Positions 24,158 to 43,322 of a stretch of 64,000 nt of DNA are shown here, piece by piece; within the stretch, counting starts at the first letter, position 1; each line of letters starts with the position of its first letter. The notes under the pieces are model-generated. The model searched no databases. It was given only the letters and a program-made list of their open reading frames with translations, and was not told the DNA's origin. The position numbers were made by a program, and so were the translations under genes. The DNA is taken from contig NC_065539.1 of assembly GCF_932294415.1 (NCBI RefSeq), positions 32,304,001 to 32,368,000 on the forward strand, written 5' to 3'. Source of the stretch: Quercus robur (lineage: Eukaryota; Streptophyta; Magnoliopsida; Fagales; Fagaceae).

Positions 24158-27100
24158 TTTTTTTTTAGAAGAAGGTAAGCGAAATGTTATTAAAGAAATT
24201 AAGGAAAATCAGATTGGAAAACAGATTCCAAATCACAAGGTAGTTCTTCTACCCATACATTAGTATTTGTAGTTGAAACTACTCTTCTAGCTAAACTATG
24301 AGCCAACCTATTCCCCTCCCGATGAACATGCTGAAACTGACACTGCCGTAAAGAACAACCAAGCCTTTTAGACTCCTCTATAATGTGCCTAAACAACGTA
24401 TTGCATCGACCAGAACACCTAAGAGCTTGTACTACTCAGAGACAAACTCCTTCAAATATAATATGGAAGAAACTAAGCTCCCTAACCAAAACCATAGCCT
24501 GTCTCGCTGACAAAGCTTCGGCCATCTCAATCAAGTGGATGGACTTGACCCTCTAACTTAAGGCTGCGATAATACTACCTGAATGATCCCGAAACACCAC
24601 GCTTATCCCAAAACTGCTTGTTCCAACAAAAAGCGCTGCATCAAAGTTCGCTTTATAGCTAGCTTCAGGTGGAGAGGACCAGCGGACAGGTGGTTGATGA
24701 ACAGGTCTCTGCGGCTCCCTATGATTAGCATCCTAGAACTCCCGAACTAGCTCCTTAACTCTGTCCCTAATCTTGTACAGCTGCCAAGCATTTTGATGCT
24801 TCCTTAGTTTGTTCCTCTTCTGCCACAAGCAGCATGCCACCATAGCAAACAAAGCACAATTGAAAGCAAACTCTTCATTGAACAAAGCCTTCAAGACTGC
24901 AAAGAATGACCTGCATTGCTTCTGAACCAAAAACATAAAGCTCGAGTCGGACAGCCAAACTGAACGAGCTTGATCACATAACCATAGGCAATGCATGAGA
25001 GATTCCAAATGACCACCACAGCCATCACAAATGCCAACGATAGGAATATGCCGAGTTTTCAAATTCAACTTGGTAGGGAGCAAATCTTTCATATCACGCT
25101 GCAGAAAATGTCAAATTCTATTTGGGACTCTATGCTTCTAGATTTTCTTCCATACCACCTGCGAATTACCTGGCATGGAAGAACTCAGCATTGAGAGAAT
25201 TTTAGCTTTAACTAGCATACAAAGGCACTCTTGACACTATACTCACTATCCAGAGTTAAAGGCCATATTAAGATATCTTCATCCCAACCATCACTCACAT
25301 GAATCCTTCCAATCACCTCGGCCTCCCAAGGGAGAAAGTAGCTAGCCAATTTTCCAGGATCCCAAATCTTAGAGTTTGAGTAGAAAATATCACAAACCCG
25401 AGATACTAAGGAGCCAGATTTTGGAGACACAATCATGCTACTAGTGGGTTCAGGCAGCCAGTGATGATTCCAAACATCAATTTTTTCACCATTCCCAACC
25501 CTCTAAATTGCCCCTTTATGGATGACCTCCCGAGCTTGCAAGATACTCCTCCACGCATAAGAGCACTTCGGATGAATAGGGTCCTCCAAAATGCTACCAT
25601 TAGGAAAATACTTGGCACTAAACACTCTATAAAAGTAAAGTGTCTTTGTAATGAATAAGACGCCAAACCTATTTAGCCAACATAGCATTATTGAACTTTT
25701 GGAAATCCCTAAAGTCCATGCCCCCAATAGATTTAAAAGAGCAGGGTAAGCTCCATTTGACCCAATGAATTTTCTTTGAATCACCATTACCCCACTAAAA
25801 CTTTCGGATCATTGCCTCAATATCTTTACAGAGACCAATCGGAAGCTTAAAAACACTCATAGAGTAAACTGGGATAGATTGGACCACCACCTTAATCATT
25901 ACCTCTTTGCCCGCCTAAGACAAGAACTTTTCCTTCCACCCCTGCATCCTAGCCCATATCCTTTATTTGATCTGAGTAAAACATGCCGTCCTATTTCTAC
26001 CAACAAAAAAAGGAAGCCCCAAATATTTCTCATAATGCCGAATGGCAGGAATAGTAAGTGCCACTTTGTCTTTGATAGCTTCCTGCTAAAGAGTAGAGTT
26101 GTTTTCGACATAAAGAAAACCCTTGGATTTCTCTTCCTATAGCAGTATTGCGCAAAAAAGCTTTAAACCCTTCTACACAAAACAAAAACAAATACAGTGA
26201 GAGAGGATCCCTTGTTGTAGGCCTCTTAAAGGTGTAATTATGCCCTTGGGTTCTCCATTGACAAGAATAGAATAGGACACTATGGTGATACACTTCATTA
26301 TCAAATCCACCCACGAATCCTGAAAGCCTAATTTGAGGAGGATTCTTTCAAGAAAACTCCATTCCACCCTATCATAGGCTTTGCTCATGTCCAATTTCAT
26401 AGGCATGAACCCTTTCTTTCTTGTGCAACTAGTCTTCATATGATGCAGAGACTTGAAAGCAATTAAGATATTATCAGTTATTAATCTATCTACAATAAAA
26501 GCACTTTGGGTCTCTGAGATAATAGAATTAAGCATAGGCTTGAGGCGGTTAGCAATCACCTTGCTAATAATTTTATAAATCACATTGCAAAGGCTTATAG
26601 GTCTAAAATTAGATACCCTTTCCGGATTATTAACTTTAGGAATTTAAGTAATAAAGGTATGATTAATAGATTTTAGAATGAAACCCGAATTTAAACTAGA
26701 TAGGACAGCTTGAGTAATATCCATACCTACATTAGTCCAGTAAGTTTGAAAAAATAAGGGAGGCATACCATCTGAACCCGAAGCTTTGAGTGGGGTCATC
26801 TCCTGATTACTGTGCATACCTCCTCACTAGTATAGGGTTTACCAAGTTCAGCTCTCATCTCCACAATAACCACTGGTTGTACCCCTTCCAAGATACGACT
26901 GAGAGCATGTGGGTTTGAAGAGGTAAAAAGCTGGGAATAAAAATCAGTCAACATGGTTGAAAATACCTCTTCATCATCCTACCACACTCCCTACCCATCA
27001 CGGAGACCCTTAATGAAATTCTTTCTCTTCTTTTGAGTTACCAAGCCATTAAAAAATCTAGTGTTCTAATCTCCACTTTTTAACCACTGAATACAGGAAC

Positions 27101-29000
27101 GTTGCTGCCACATCTTTTCTTCTTTATCCAAAAGATCATTCAAATCCTTCTTCAATCAAGCAACTTCCTCATGATCACCAGTTCTGACCATAGCCACCTC
27201 TACCCTCCATAAACAATCCTTTATTTGCTTAATATTCTTCTGCACATTACCAAAGTTATCTCGGCTCCAAGCCATCAGGCTTTTCTTGCACTTATTCAAC
27301 TTATTTATAGCAACAAACATCGGTGTACCATCCAGAGAACAATCCCATGCTCTCCTTGCATCAAAAATCTGACACCCACATTGCCTCAAAGCGAAAGGGT
27401 TTTCGACACCATTTTTTATGCTCCCCATCCACATTCAAAGACAACAGAATTGGTCGATGATCCAATGTGAAGCAATTCAAATGTTTCACCCTACCCATTG
27501 GGAACTTAGCCAACCACTCATAGTTTGCAACCCCCCTGTCCAGTCTTTCCCAAATCAACTCCCCCCGACGCTGACCATACCAAGTGTAATCCGAACCTGA
27601 GTACCCTAAGTCAACAAACCCACAATGATCAAGAACATAAAGTCTTGCATCAAATTATGAGTCCTAGGAACCCCTCCTCGCTTATCCTACACCTCAAGCA
27701 ATTCATTAAAGTCACTAAAACAACACCATGAGAGTTTCAGTTTTAAGCTCAATATTCTTAACATATTCCATCCCTCGCTTCAGCAACTTGTATCAGGCTC
27801 TCCATAGAACCCAGTCAATCTTCACGCATTTTCTGAACCACCATGAACTATGGAATTAATATGGTAATTCAAAAAACTATCCACCCACATATTGACACCT
27901 ATTTTCCAAAAAAGAGCCAACCCCCCCCCCCTTCCATCAGATGGCACTGTAAAACATCCATAAAAAATTATCTTGTCTCGAACCCACTTCATATGCTCCT
28001 TGTTTAACCATGTTTCTGACAAAAATACAATCATGGGATCTTGTGCTTGTTCTATATCAACAAGCTCGTAAACTGTACGACGATTCTCAAGCCCCCTACA
28101 ATTCCATGCTAAGAGTTTCATGGCTGTCGGCGGGGCTAATCGTCAACCTCCACCGTTAAATCATTGATAACAACTACTTGCTTCTTCCTACTACCACTCT
28201 TTTCCTCCATCTCCTTGGCAAAGTCTTGCCTCGTACGTCTGGATAGGATTGGTTCCATCAAATCTTTAGACACACTTCATTTTCTAGGCACTCTAGTGAA
28301 CTATGCTACTGTTGAAGATTGTCTGCATGGCTCCGTCTGGGTAAACAAACTTGTCAGAAAAAATGGCCAAACCGACTGCCCGAGACCCCATCCCACCTTG
28401 CTGCATTACGAAATCACCCTCTCGTCCCTCCCCCATATCATCAAAATGAGTTAGCTCGACGTCAATATCATCCAATTAGGCTTGAAAATCCCAAGAAGAG
28501 GAAGTATCAGACTGCATAAGCTCCTCGCCAATCGGTGAACTATAGACCTTAGTACCCATACCAACCCCTATCTGATCCTCTTGTGATATTGCCTGAACTG
28601 CCTATGGTCCTTCATTAGTTGAGGCTCACTGCTCTTCTCTCCCCTCATTCACTGGTTCAGTGCTCAACCCAACCTGTCCTACTCCATTGTCCCCCCTACA
28701 CTTGAGTTAATCTCATTCTCCCTACTGACTTCCTCCTCATATCCAACAACGCGAACCAACATTTTCTTTGGAAGGTTCGGAGTGGATGCCTGTAGCCATG
28801 ACCTAAATTGTTGATCACCTTCCTTCAAAGCCCCCTTCCTTTTTTGCCATATTGAACAGTCCTTATCATGATGAATAAGACGTCCATACCAATAGCATAA
28901 ATTGGGTAGAGCTTCATTGCGACATAATTGGCACAATCCTTTGTCCTCCTATGCAGCCATGTCACCACATCTCACTATCTCTTCCACCACATTCACCTCT
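24158..29000 (-). pseudogene. Decayed L1-type LINE (ORF1 tail, endonuclease, RT, zf-RVT, RNase H)
   Basis: Read on minus, in order: a plant LINE ORF1 zinc-knuckle segment (about 28936-28790, NLCYWYGRLIHHDKDC); an APE-type endonuclease start MKLLAWNCRGLENRR (28121) with LDRGVANYEW and LDHRPIL motifs near 27550-27440; reverse transcriptase from 26583 (NRLKPML, QSAFIVDR, MSKAYDRVEW); zf-RVT from about 25780 to 24740; and the RNase H end (24396-24199, HVHREGNRLAHSLAR). It ends at a T-run (24158-24166) that is its poly(A) tail. Many in-frame stops and frameshifts break it. The RT catalytic FADD block is deleted near 26110. The 5' end lacks the DUF4283 part of ORF1, so it is 5'-truncated. Not functional. 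Confidence 0.88.
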
Positions 29001-29099
29001 CTCTCGCCTCTTCGATGTGAACAAGTGTGCGAGGGCAGGAAGAAAATACAGAAAATGGTGAAAGAAGGGAGACAAAAAGTGAAGAAAAAAAAATCTTAA

Positions 29100-31227
29100 A
29101 AAAAAAAAAAGTTAAATTTATGAAAAAAATTAACAAATTATATTAGTGTAATATTATCTTCGCAATATTTTTATTACAACAAATGTTAGGGAGGAAGCTG
29201 TTTTTGGTTTTAATTTGAACTATCACTAACATTATTTTTTTACCCATCAATAACAACTTGGCATCTAAATTTATTGTAAAATTATTGTGATAATGTTGTG
29301 GTCCTTGCATTACTCATTATAGTAAGCACAAAAAATGAAATGAGCAGTAACTATTAATGAATATGAAAATAACAAAAGGAAAAAGATAAGTCTTAATAAA
29401 ATTATAATTTGTACAAATTCATACTATGAAGGTTTAAGATAATTATTGAGTATTCCATTACAATGAAAATTAAAAGTGTCATTTGTTACTGACCTTTGAC
29501 AATAAATTAATAATCTTCTAAAAAAATATATCAATAATAATAAATAACAACTATTATTATTATTATTACTATTTAGGAACCATAAGTAGGAAAAAATTTC
29601 CTTATGTATATATTTTGCCCTTTTTGGTAATTTATACCTCAAACTGTAATTTTGATAAGTGTTAGTCAAACACTTAGGTTTTTAAAAAAAAAAAAAAAAA
29701 AAAACTTTTTAACAACTTTTATCAAACATTACTTTTTAAAAAAACTCAATTTCATACCATACTTTTTGAATCCACCATTTTTTCAAATAGATGAACCAAA
29801 CTCACCTAATGGAGCCCAACTTTCAGCCCAGTCCAAAACTTAGCATTTTTTTTTTAGAAAAGTTTTTCATGAAAATTTCATCCATTCTTATAAAAAGGTT
29901 TTAAGGAAAGAGTTTGGCAAAGACAATTCTCAGGGATTTTTTTTAGAAAACAAGTTTCGAGGAAAAGACTTTTTCTAGGAAAATTCCGAGTTTTAGAGTA
30001 AACTTTTTCTAGAAAAATAGTTTTTTTTTTTTTGGGGGGCTTTTTAAGGAAAGCCCATGATTAAAGAATCGGGTCCCCCCACCCTCTAAAAAAATAAAAA
30101 ATAAAGAAGAAGAAGAAGAAGAAGGTTCTCTAGGAAATGGACTTTGAAAGAGAAATGGGTTTTTGGAAAGTGTTCTCTAGGAAAATGATTTTTTTTTTTT
30201 TTTAATCCCGTGAGTTTTTGGAAAAAGATTTTCTAATTTAATGTTTTTTAAAGGAAAATTTCATAAGATTTTGGAAGAAAACATTTTCTAAGAAAAATTT
30301 TATAAGAATAATAATAGGGTTAATTGCAGTTTTTTTTTTTTTATTGGTTAAAATAAAAGGCAGATTTTTTTTCCTTGCGTGAATGAATGTATATATTCTT
30401 ATTGGGCTTGGCTGTAATATTGGGTTAAGAACTGACAATATATTTAAAGCATGGACTTACGTTTATTAATATAATATAATATAAGTACATCTGTATGAAT
30501 TGATACCATAATATTTTGTTCTGACTACCAAACAGAAATGGCTTAGGTAGAAATTGACTCTCTTGATATTCCCAAATTATTCTGCAGTCACATCAGCGAG
30601 CTCTCAGCTACTATTGTTGTGGCCTTGCTACCATCCATAATTTTCCCAGTTCACATGTCTAACTTGTATTGCTTTCATGTTCAGATTACCGCATGTGTTT
30701 TTTACAAGAAAATAAGGAAAGCCGTGCAATGCATTTATCTTAGCCGTCAGCGCCTTCATTCAAGCTCGTTGCCCATCTCGTCTGCCAGTTAATACTATCA
30801 TACATTACATCTAGTAACAGAGGCAGCCTCTACAGCTTTGTAGTTGAAGATACGAATTGAATGCCTGTAATTTATTAGAATTTGGACCAAATTGTGTGTC
30901 ATGTGCAATATATTCCATCATTTCTCGTTGCAAATTATTCAGCAGCACATGACAAAAGAATATATTATACATCCAATAACAAAAAAATATATATTATACA
31001 TCCAAACCTTAGAGATGTTAATTGTATTTTACCTTATATTTTTTTTTTCTTACCATATGAGTTCCACACACTTTGAAAATGAAGATGTATTTTAGTCACA
31101 TAAAATAATTATTTAGAGAAATACTATGATCACAACACTTTCACAACAAATCATATCTGATAACTATAAGTTATTATTAATTTGAATTATTTGAATTCAC
31201 AACCAATAACAATTTGTCACTTAACAC
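29100..31227. other. Gene-free AT-rich stretch
   Basis: Long A/T runs and G-runs (for example around 30030) with no supportable gene. A MITE-like segment may lie near 29160-29320. Open frames here are short and low in complexity. Confidence 0.55.
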
Positions 31228-31390
31228 CATGTACACTTGGTGCGATAATTACTCTACAAGTGCTTGTGGGGTATGGGCAATAAAAGTCGGGTTCAAGTCT
31301 CCAGTAGAAAGCTTCATACACATATATACTTAGGCTAGAGTAAACTTTCTATTTTGTATCCTAAAACAACTAGCCACTTAAGATTTGTTG
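31228..31390 (+). mobile_element. SINE-like fragment
   Basis: A tRNA-like head (acttggtgcgataattac at about 31238) is followed about 50 bases on by gggttcaagtctcc (B-box-like, gttcaagtc fits GWTCRANNC). Spacing and sequence suggest a tRNA-derived SINE of the Au-like type. The 3' tail is not clear. Confidence 0.4.
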
Positions 31391-32131
31391 TAAAAATGCC
31401 GTGAACATTACACTTCTCAATTATTTATATTAGTCTCTAGAATTCATCATATTTATCATAACCCACTCTTAATTGCTCTTTTTAAAATGGAGGAACTGAT
31501 TCAGTATCATGGAAGAAAAAACTGCCCCATCCATCTCTATAAGATGAGGCAGTGCAAGTTTTTCAAGTCAAGCTAGCTCTATATTCCGTATGACAATTAA
31601 ATAAACATTCTTTAAGGGAAGAAGCTCACCTACAAACCAGGTTGCTGGAAAATTCCTCTAGGTTGAAAAGGCAATTAATTAATATACACGACTCCTACTT
31701 ATAGATAGTTGAAAAAAGATGATTGAAAAGTATCCTTACCCTCAATTTGGAAAAGTTGATTCCTTAACTCAAATTCGCTTGGACAGAGTGCACTGAGGGC
31801 ACTCAAATCGCACTTGTAAGTCCATATGACTACTACATAGAAAGTTTGAGGTCTTGAAAATTGGAGAAAAAAAATATGGGATTGCCTCCTTCCTATAGTT
31901 GGGAAGGTTTGCATCTTAACACCCTAAGCATAACCAAATGATTTGACTTGATACTAAGATGCAGAATAAGAGTGCAGAGAAGAAATTTTAACTAATTACT
32001 TCAATCCTTTAATCCCTGTAGATTTTTAACAAAACATAATGTCAAATTATTACAATGCTTTTACTAGGAGTTCCAATCCCAGTCATGACATTATTCATAG
32101 GACTTTGCCATAAGCAGCAGGAAAAAATATT

Positions 32132-38147
<6,016 letters not shown>

Positions 38148-38223
38148 CTCAGACTTTCTATCTCTCTAGACTATAATGGTAGACACCAAAACAAGAAAGA
38201 GAAGAGGGCAGTGCTCTTTTTTT

Positions 38224-38240
38224 GGAAATATATAGTGATC
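38224..38240 (-). promoter_or_regulatory. Candidate TATA box of the thiolase gene
   Basis: On minus the sequence reads cactatatatttcc, about 80-90 bases before the start codon at 38147. Position and sequence suit a plant TATA box with a short leader. The leader also contains a CT-rich stretch (about 38160-38210), common in plant 5' leaders. Prediction only. Confidence 0.45.
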
Positions 38241-38883
38241 TATGGCGGTTGGAAGACCAAACAAGCAAATAAAATTTACTGTATTTATTAATATCCAAAA
38301 CTTAGGATAGACTTCAAAAAGTTTTAATATTATTTTTTTTATAATAAAAAAATTGTAAAAGAAACTAGTCAATTTAAAAAAAAAAACATTTTATAAATTA
38401 ATATACTTAAGACATCTGCTATTTTGCTCAAAATAATATATATTTGACAAATAAAATTTTGTTTCTACTAAATTAATTTTTTAGGGGTTAAACATTATTA
38501 TTATTATTATTATTATTATAAATTTGGTAGTAACTCTTTGATTCTCAAACCAAAAAAAGAAAAAGAAAAAGTCCCTTTCGATAAAAAAAAAAATTAGTGG
38601 TAGTTATTTATTAAAAAAATCCGTTTGCTGATATATGATATTTCTTTTTTTTTTTTTAATGGAAAACAAGTAGTATTTATTTGTAGAAAGTGACAAATGA
38701 AATAAAAAGAAAAAGAATTAAAAAACATCTTACAATACAAACAGCGCCAACTCAGCTTTACATGCATATGATTTGGATATCCAATCAAAATGCTTATCTA
38801 AACCTCCCTTATGCTCGCTTTTATTGCGCGTGCTACACTGTCCAATTCGCTATCCTCCAATTTAGATTTGAGACGATTTTTTA
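38241..38883. other. Gene-free stretch upstream of the thiolase gene
   Basis: AT-rich, with an (ATT)n run at about 38496-38520 and T/A runs. No other gene or repeat is supported; distal promoter elements of the thiolase gene may lie here. Confidence 0.55.
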
Positions 38884-39207
38884 GAGAATATTTGGATAGA
38901 ACTTATTTTGTTAAAATTAAAAATTAAAAATATTGTAATAAAATAATTTTTAAATATGTGAATAGTGCCATGGGATCTATTTTTAATGAAAAAGTTATTG
39001 AAAAGTGAAATTTGTGGGTCCGTAAACAGTGCACAGATGCACTGTTCACAGTGAAAAAGTCAACATTTACGGTCACTGTTCATAAAACAATGCATGAACA
39101 GTAACCGCATTCCCTGAAACGCGTGAAAACCCAAAAAAAAAAAAAAAAAAAAAGTAAAACGCAAAACGTGCATACACTGAAACGCAAGGCGTATCCAAAC
39201 ATCACCT
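38884..39207. mobile_element. MITE, same family as 14013-14305
   Basis: Ends are inverted: atttggata near 38889 and tatccaaac at 39192-39200. The interior shares several words with 14013-14305, including aaaataatttttaaat and gtgaatagt, and contains repeated aacagtgca/gcactgttcac motifs and an A-run. Non-coding, about 320 bp. Confidence 0.65.
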
Positions 39208-42200
39208 TATTAGTAGTGGAGAAAGTTTACTCCCAAACCATTCGGAAAATAGTTAGAAAGAAATATACACATTTATTTTAGTCATTATTGTGGTTAATTT
39301 GTGGAAGTGCTATGTTTGGTAATTGTTTTTATCCTTATTTTTTGTTTTCAAAAATAATTTTTTATTTTTGAGGCTAAATAACTTGTTTGACAACTCGAAA
39401 TGAATTGAAAACAAAAATTATTCTCAAAACACAATTTGCGAAAGAAATTGAAAACATATAAAAAACTGTTTTCAAAAGTAAATGAAAACATGCGATTGAT
39501 TTAATAAATCTGTCTCATTTAATAAGTTAGCACTAGAATTCAAAGCCTAGTAACAACATATTTTAGTATTTTTTTTTCTTCAAAAAACTTTTTTTTTTTT
39601 AATTCAACTAACCAAACATGTTTTTGATTTCAAATATACAAGAAAATTGTTTTTTTCTTTATACTCACAAAAACAAGTTTTCGAAAATAGAAACAAAAAC
39701 TATTACCAAACATAAAATGTGATAATTTTTTTTTTTTTTTTAAAGAGTTAAACCCAAAATTTAAACATTCAATAAGTAGATGCATCACAAAAACAAGTTT
39801 AAGTATTCGTTTGTGTATCTTGTAGGTTCTAATAACTTATTTGCATAGTATTTATCAAATTTATATAATTTTTTATGTTAAATGTGTGACAAAAAGTTAA
39901 AAGTAATTACTTTTTTTAAAACTAAAAAATAAAGGATAAAGAGTTAGATTATTTGTAAAAAAATAAAATAAAATAAAACTGACACAAAAAGCAACCCAAA
40001 AAAAAAAAAAAAACCTTTTTGCCTTTAGCTAAACGGACACCAAAGGTGCTAGACAACATAAAGATGGATAACACTCGCTTATATCTACTGTTTTGTACAT
40101 ACAACATGATAGTAATTTTAAGAAAGGACTCTATATCATTGCCACATTCACATCAAACCCTTAATATTTTGCTACTCTTAAGTTACTGAGAAGGTTTGAG
40201 TTTAGTTAGTATGGGGATTGGAGGAGTGAGGATTTGTGAGATTTTTTGATGAGTTTTTAATGCAAGATCTAATAAAAGATTTTATAGCAAGCTTGGGACG
40301 TCCCTCGGGTCTAGTTTTTGAATAAAGAGTGAAGCTATTGACCCTTATGTTGTTAAATAAGTGTAAACTTCATATTGTCTTTTGCTGAGGTAAATAAAGG
40401 AGCTATTTTAGTTATGGTTAAGGAAATTTGTTGACTAAACCTGATTGGCTGCACTTTTAGAGCTAAGTCAGATAGTAAAGAAGATGCTTAATGTGACAAA
40501 TCTTGTTAGAATTCAACCAATGAAACAACGTACTGTTATGTTACAAAATATGTATAGTCGGCCCAAAGAGAGTCGAGCTTTGCTTTTCATTGGACTTGTA
40601 GGATTTTTGCAAAAATAGACATCAACAGCTATTTTAATAAGGCATGTGACTTGTTTTAAGTGATACATATAAATTGCAAATAAATTTTCACATAGTATGT
40701 TGTAGTAGGTCTCTTCGATCTGATTGGAGAAGAACCTTGTCCTTAGTGAATAAACTAGTCTATAACCAATGCACAAGATAATTTTAATAAAATATGATTC
40801 TTAAAAAAATGATTTTTTTTTTCCTTTTCTTTTACTATTGTCTAAATACGAAATTTGATAATTATAGTTTTTATTAATAGTCTTTTATTTTTTGCCTAAA
40901 CATGAAATTTAGTAATTATAATAGTCGTTAAGAGGTAATTATGATTAAGAAAAAGGTAATTATGGTAATTGATCATTTTTTTTATTTTAATTATAGCAAG
41001 ATTATAAAATGGAGGGTTTGAACATAAAATATACTTCAAACTCAATTAAAATACAGAGTTATTATCAGGAGTAGAAGCCATAGAGGGTTTGAATAAATTA
41101 GAAGGAGCATATCATTTGCAATTTCCTAATACAATCCCTTCAATATAACATACTTGGCCCAATCAATATTAGCCACCTCAATTAAAAATCCAACTGACAC
41201 CCACCTTAACAAAATTAACAATACCATATTATCAACTCTTAGTCACTCCCACTCTCTCTGTCATTTGACCAACCCCTCCTCTCTTTCTCTCAATCACAAC
41301 CTTTCATGGTGGTGGATTCATGGTTGTGGGTTGAGGTTTGAGATGGTGATATATGGCAGCAAGTTGCATGTGTGGGTTAGTGATTAAGGAGATAAGATTT
41401 GGCCATTGGGTATTATTAAGGTGATGGTTTTGATGGTTTGATGTGGCGATATGAAATTTTACGCCAGTCTCTCGCTAATTAGTGTCTTGGCTCACCAAGT
41501 CATCTCTCTTCGCTCTCATTCCCTTCATATTTTCTTTCATCTTACTACTTTGTTGTTGAATTGTGGCGTCTAGCAGCCCCCAATGAACGCAACTAATTAG
41601 TGTCTTGGCAGACCAAAGTCTCGCAGTTGTTGACATCCTCCTCACCATCATCCATCACCTCTTTCTCCTAATACAATGCACTTGAATCTAAATGTCATTA
41701 AGTTCACTTTCTATTTTTAGATGCCTTTAAGCTTTTGATATGATGCGTGGATGCCTTGAATCTATACTATTTCTAAATTAGAAAGATAAAAATGTATATG
41801 TGATAAATTATTATTGTTTGATGGTGACGATTTTTCAGTGGTACATGTGGCAATCAAAGTTGCGAGGGACAGTGAGGAGACAAATGAAATAGTTTCCAAG
41901 TTAACGAAAAGAGAAGGTGGTTCCACCAGTTTTGCTGAGATGGGTGTGAGTTAGATTTTAATTGGGGAAAATTACAGGTCACCCCATAAATTATGAGAAT
42001 ACACATTTACTTCCTAAACTATTACTTGCATAACATTTGCCTCCTAAACTCTGAGAATGCACACTTACTCTTAAACTATTATCCGTGTAATACTTTGTAC
42101 ACCATCTTAAAGGTGCTTAAGGAATCAAGTGTGCATTTTCATACCATTACATATGGGGGATTTGTAAAAGCAGTTTAGTTTTTGGTAGGTGATGGCTTGA

Positions 42201-42474
42201 AATTCATTGTCATTTATGAGCTTGTATGGGGTAATATAAACATTATAAATGGGTAGAAAATAATATCCAACTACATAGTAGAACAGTCAAGCAAAAGTGA
42301 ATGTGATACTTTAAAGGGTACATTAATGCATAATTATCTCAAATTAGGACATCAATATGATTATTGTCCAAAGGACATTGCACATTAGGTGATAAATTAA
42401 GATTGAAAAAGTGTGTATTTTTCTTTTTATTTAATAGACTTAGTTAACACGTGTCCTTAAGATATTTGTTGATT
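39208..42474. other. Gene-free AT-rich stretch
   Basis: No gene is supported. Oligo-T and oligo-A runs are frequent. 41970-42180 contains a short repeated phrase (ctaaactattacttgcataa / ctaaactattatccgtgtaa), probably part of a diverged MITE. Small open frames at 40513-40776 and 41154-41387 show no known domain. Confidence 0.55.
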
Positions 42475-42655
42475 AGGTTCGGTTAATGTATGCTTTTAGA
42501 ACACAAATTAATTATTCATTTTAGGAAACATTTTAAGCAAAATTGAAAAAACTATCAAAAAAGTGAATCACTTTTTTGCATTCCCATAAAAAAATTCTTT
42601 AAATGGTTTATAAATATATGCTCTAAGGTCATACATTAGTAAAACTCTTATTAAT
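42475..42655. mobile_element. Diverged hairpin MITE, related to 42832-42977
   Basis: The left part (ggttcggttaatgtatgc... near 42478) and the right part (gctctaaggtcatacatta near 42620-42640) are imperfect inverted copies around a centre with aaaaaagtgaatcacttttttg. The ends resemble those of the clearer hairpin element at 42832-42977. Confidence 0.45.
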
Positions 42656-42831
42656 AAATTATTTTTGAAAATTTTAGATATAATTTTTATAAAAAAATAG
42701 AAAAAAATTATCAAAAAAATGATTTTACTTAAAATTTTAAAATATATTTCATTAATGAATGTCCTTGCAAAATCCTTATTTTATTTCCTTTTATTTATCT
42801 TAGTGGATGGTTAATTTATTTAGGATTTTAC

Positions 42832-42977
42832 TAATGTGTGCCCTTAGGGCACACATTAATTTCTATTTTTGGAAAAAAATTTCTCGAGAATTGAAAAAGT
42901 AATGACAGCTTTTTCAATTCCCGAGAAAATATTTCCAAAAATAGAAAGTTTAATGTGTGCCCTAAGGGCATACATTA
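42832..42977. mobile_element. Hairpin (foldback) MITE, ~146 bp
   Basis: The two halves are near-perfect inverted repeats: taatgtgtgcccttagggc at the left against gccctaagggcatacatta at the right, then attt/tctatttttggaa against ttccaaaaatagaaa, then ttctcgagaattgaaaaag against ctttttcaattcccgagaa, with a loop near 42908. It can fold nearly end to end. No coding sequence. Confidence 0.75.
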
Positions 42978-43017
42978 ACCGGACCCATTTATTTATTGAG
43001 TCTTACATTACTCATCT

Positions 43018-43209
43018 TATTTTCTCCTGATAGGGCGTCGGTGCACGTGCTTCAACGGGCGTGGTTGCTGTGGTCTCCGGGCATAGGAACGAGTGCCCAA
43101 TTGAGAAAAGGCTAACAAAAAAATATATTTCTTTTTAAAAACATCAAAAATTTCAAAATGTTGATCAAATTTCCTCCAAAAAAATAAAATAAAAATACTG
43201 CGTCGGGCT
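43018..43209. repeat. Direct repeat flanking the Mutator-like element (left copy)
   Basis: This 192-bp block is repeated in the same orientation at 53536-53730 with high similarity, from tattttctcctgatagggYgtcggtgc to aatactgcgtYgggct. The left copy directly abuts the left inverted repeat of the element. Confidence 0.85.
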
Positions 43210-43322
43210 GTCCAACCCAACTAAAACTCAAAAGAGATAACGTTAGCCACTTTTGCATATCTTTTTTTATTAAAAAAAAATTAATTATTTTTCGCCACCA
43301 TCACCTGAACGCTCAGTCCTCT

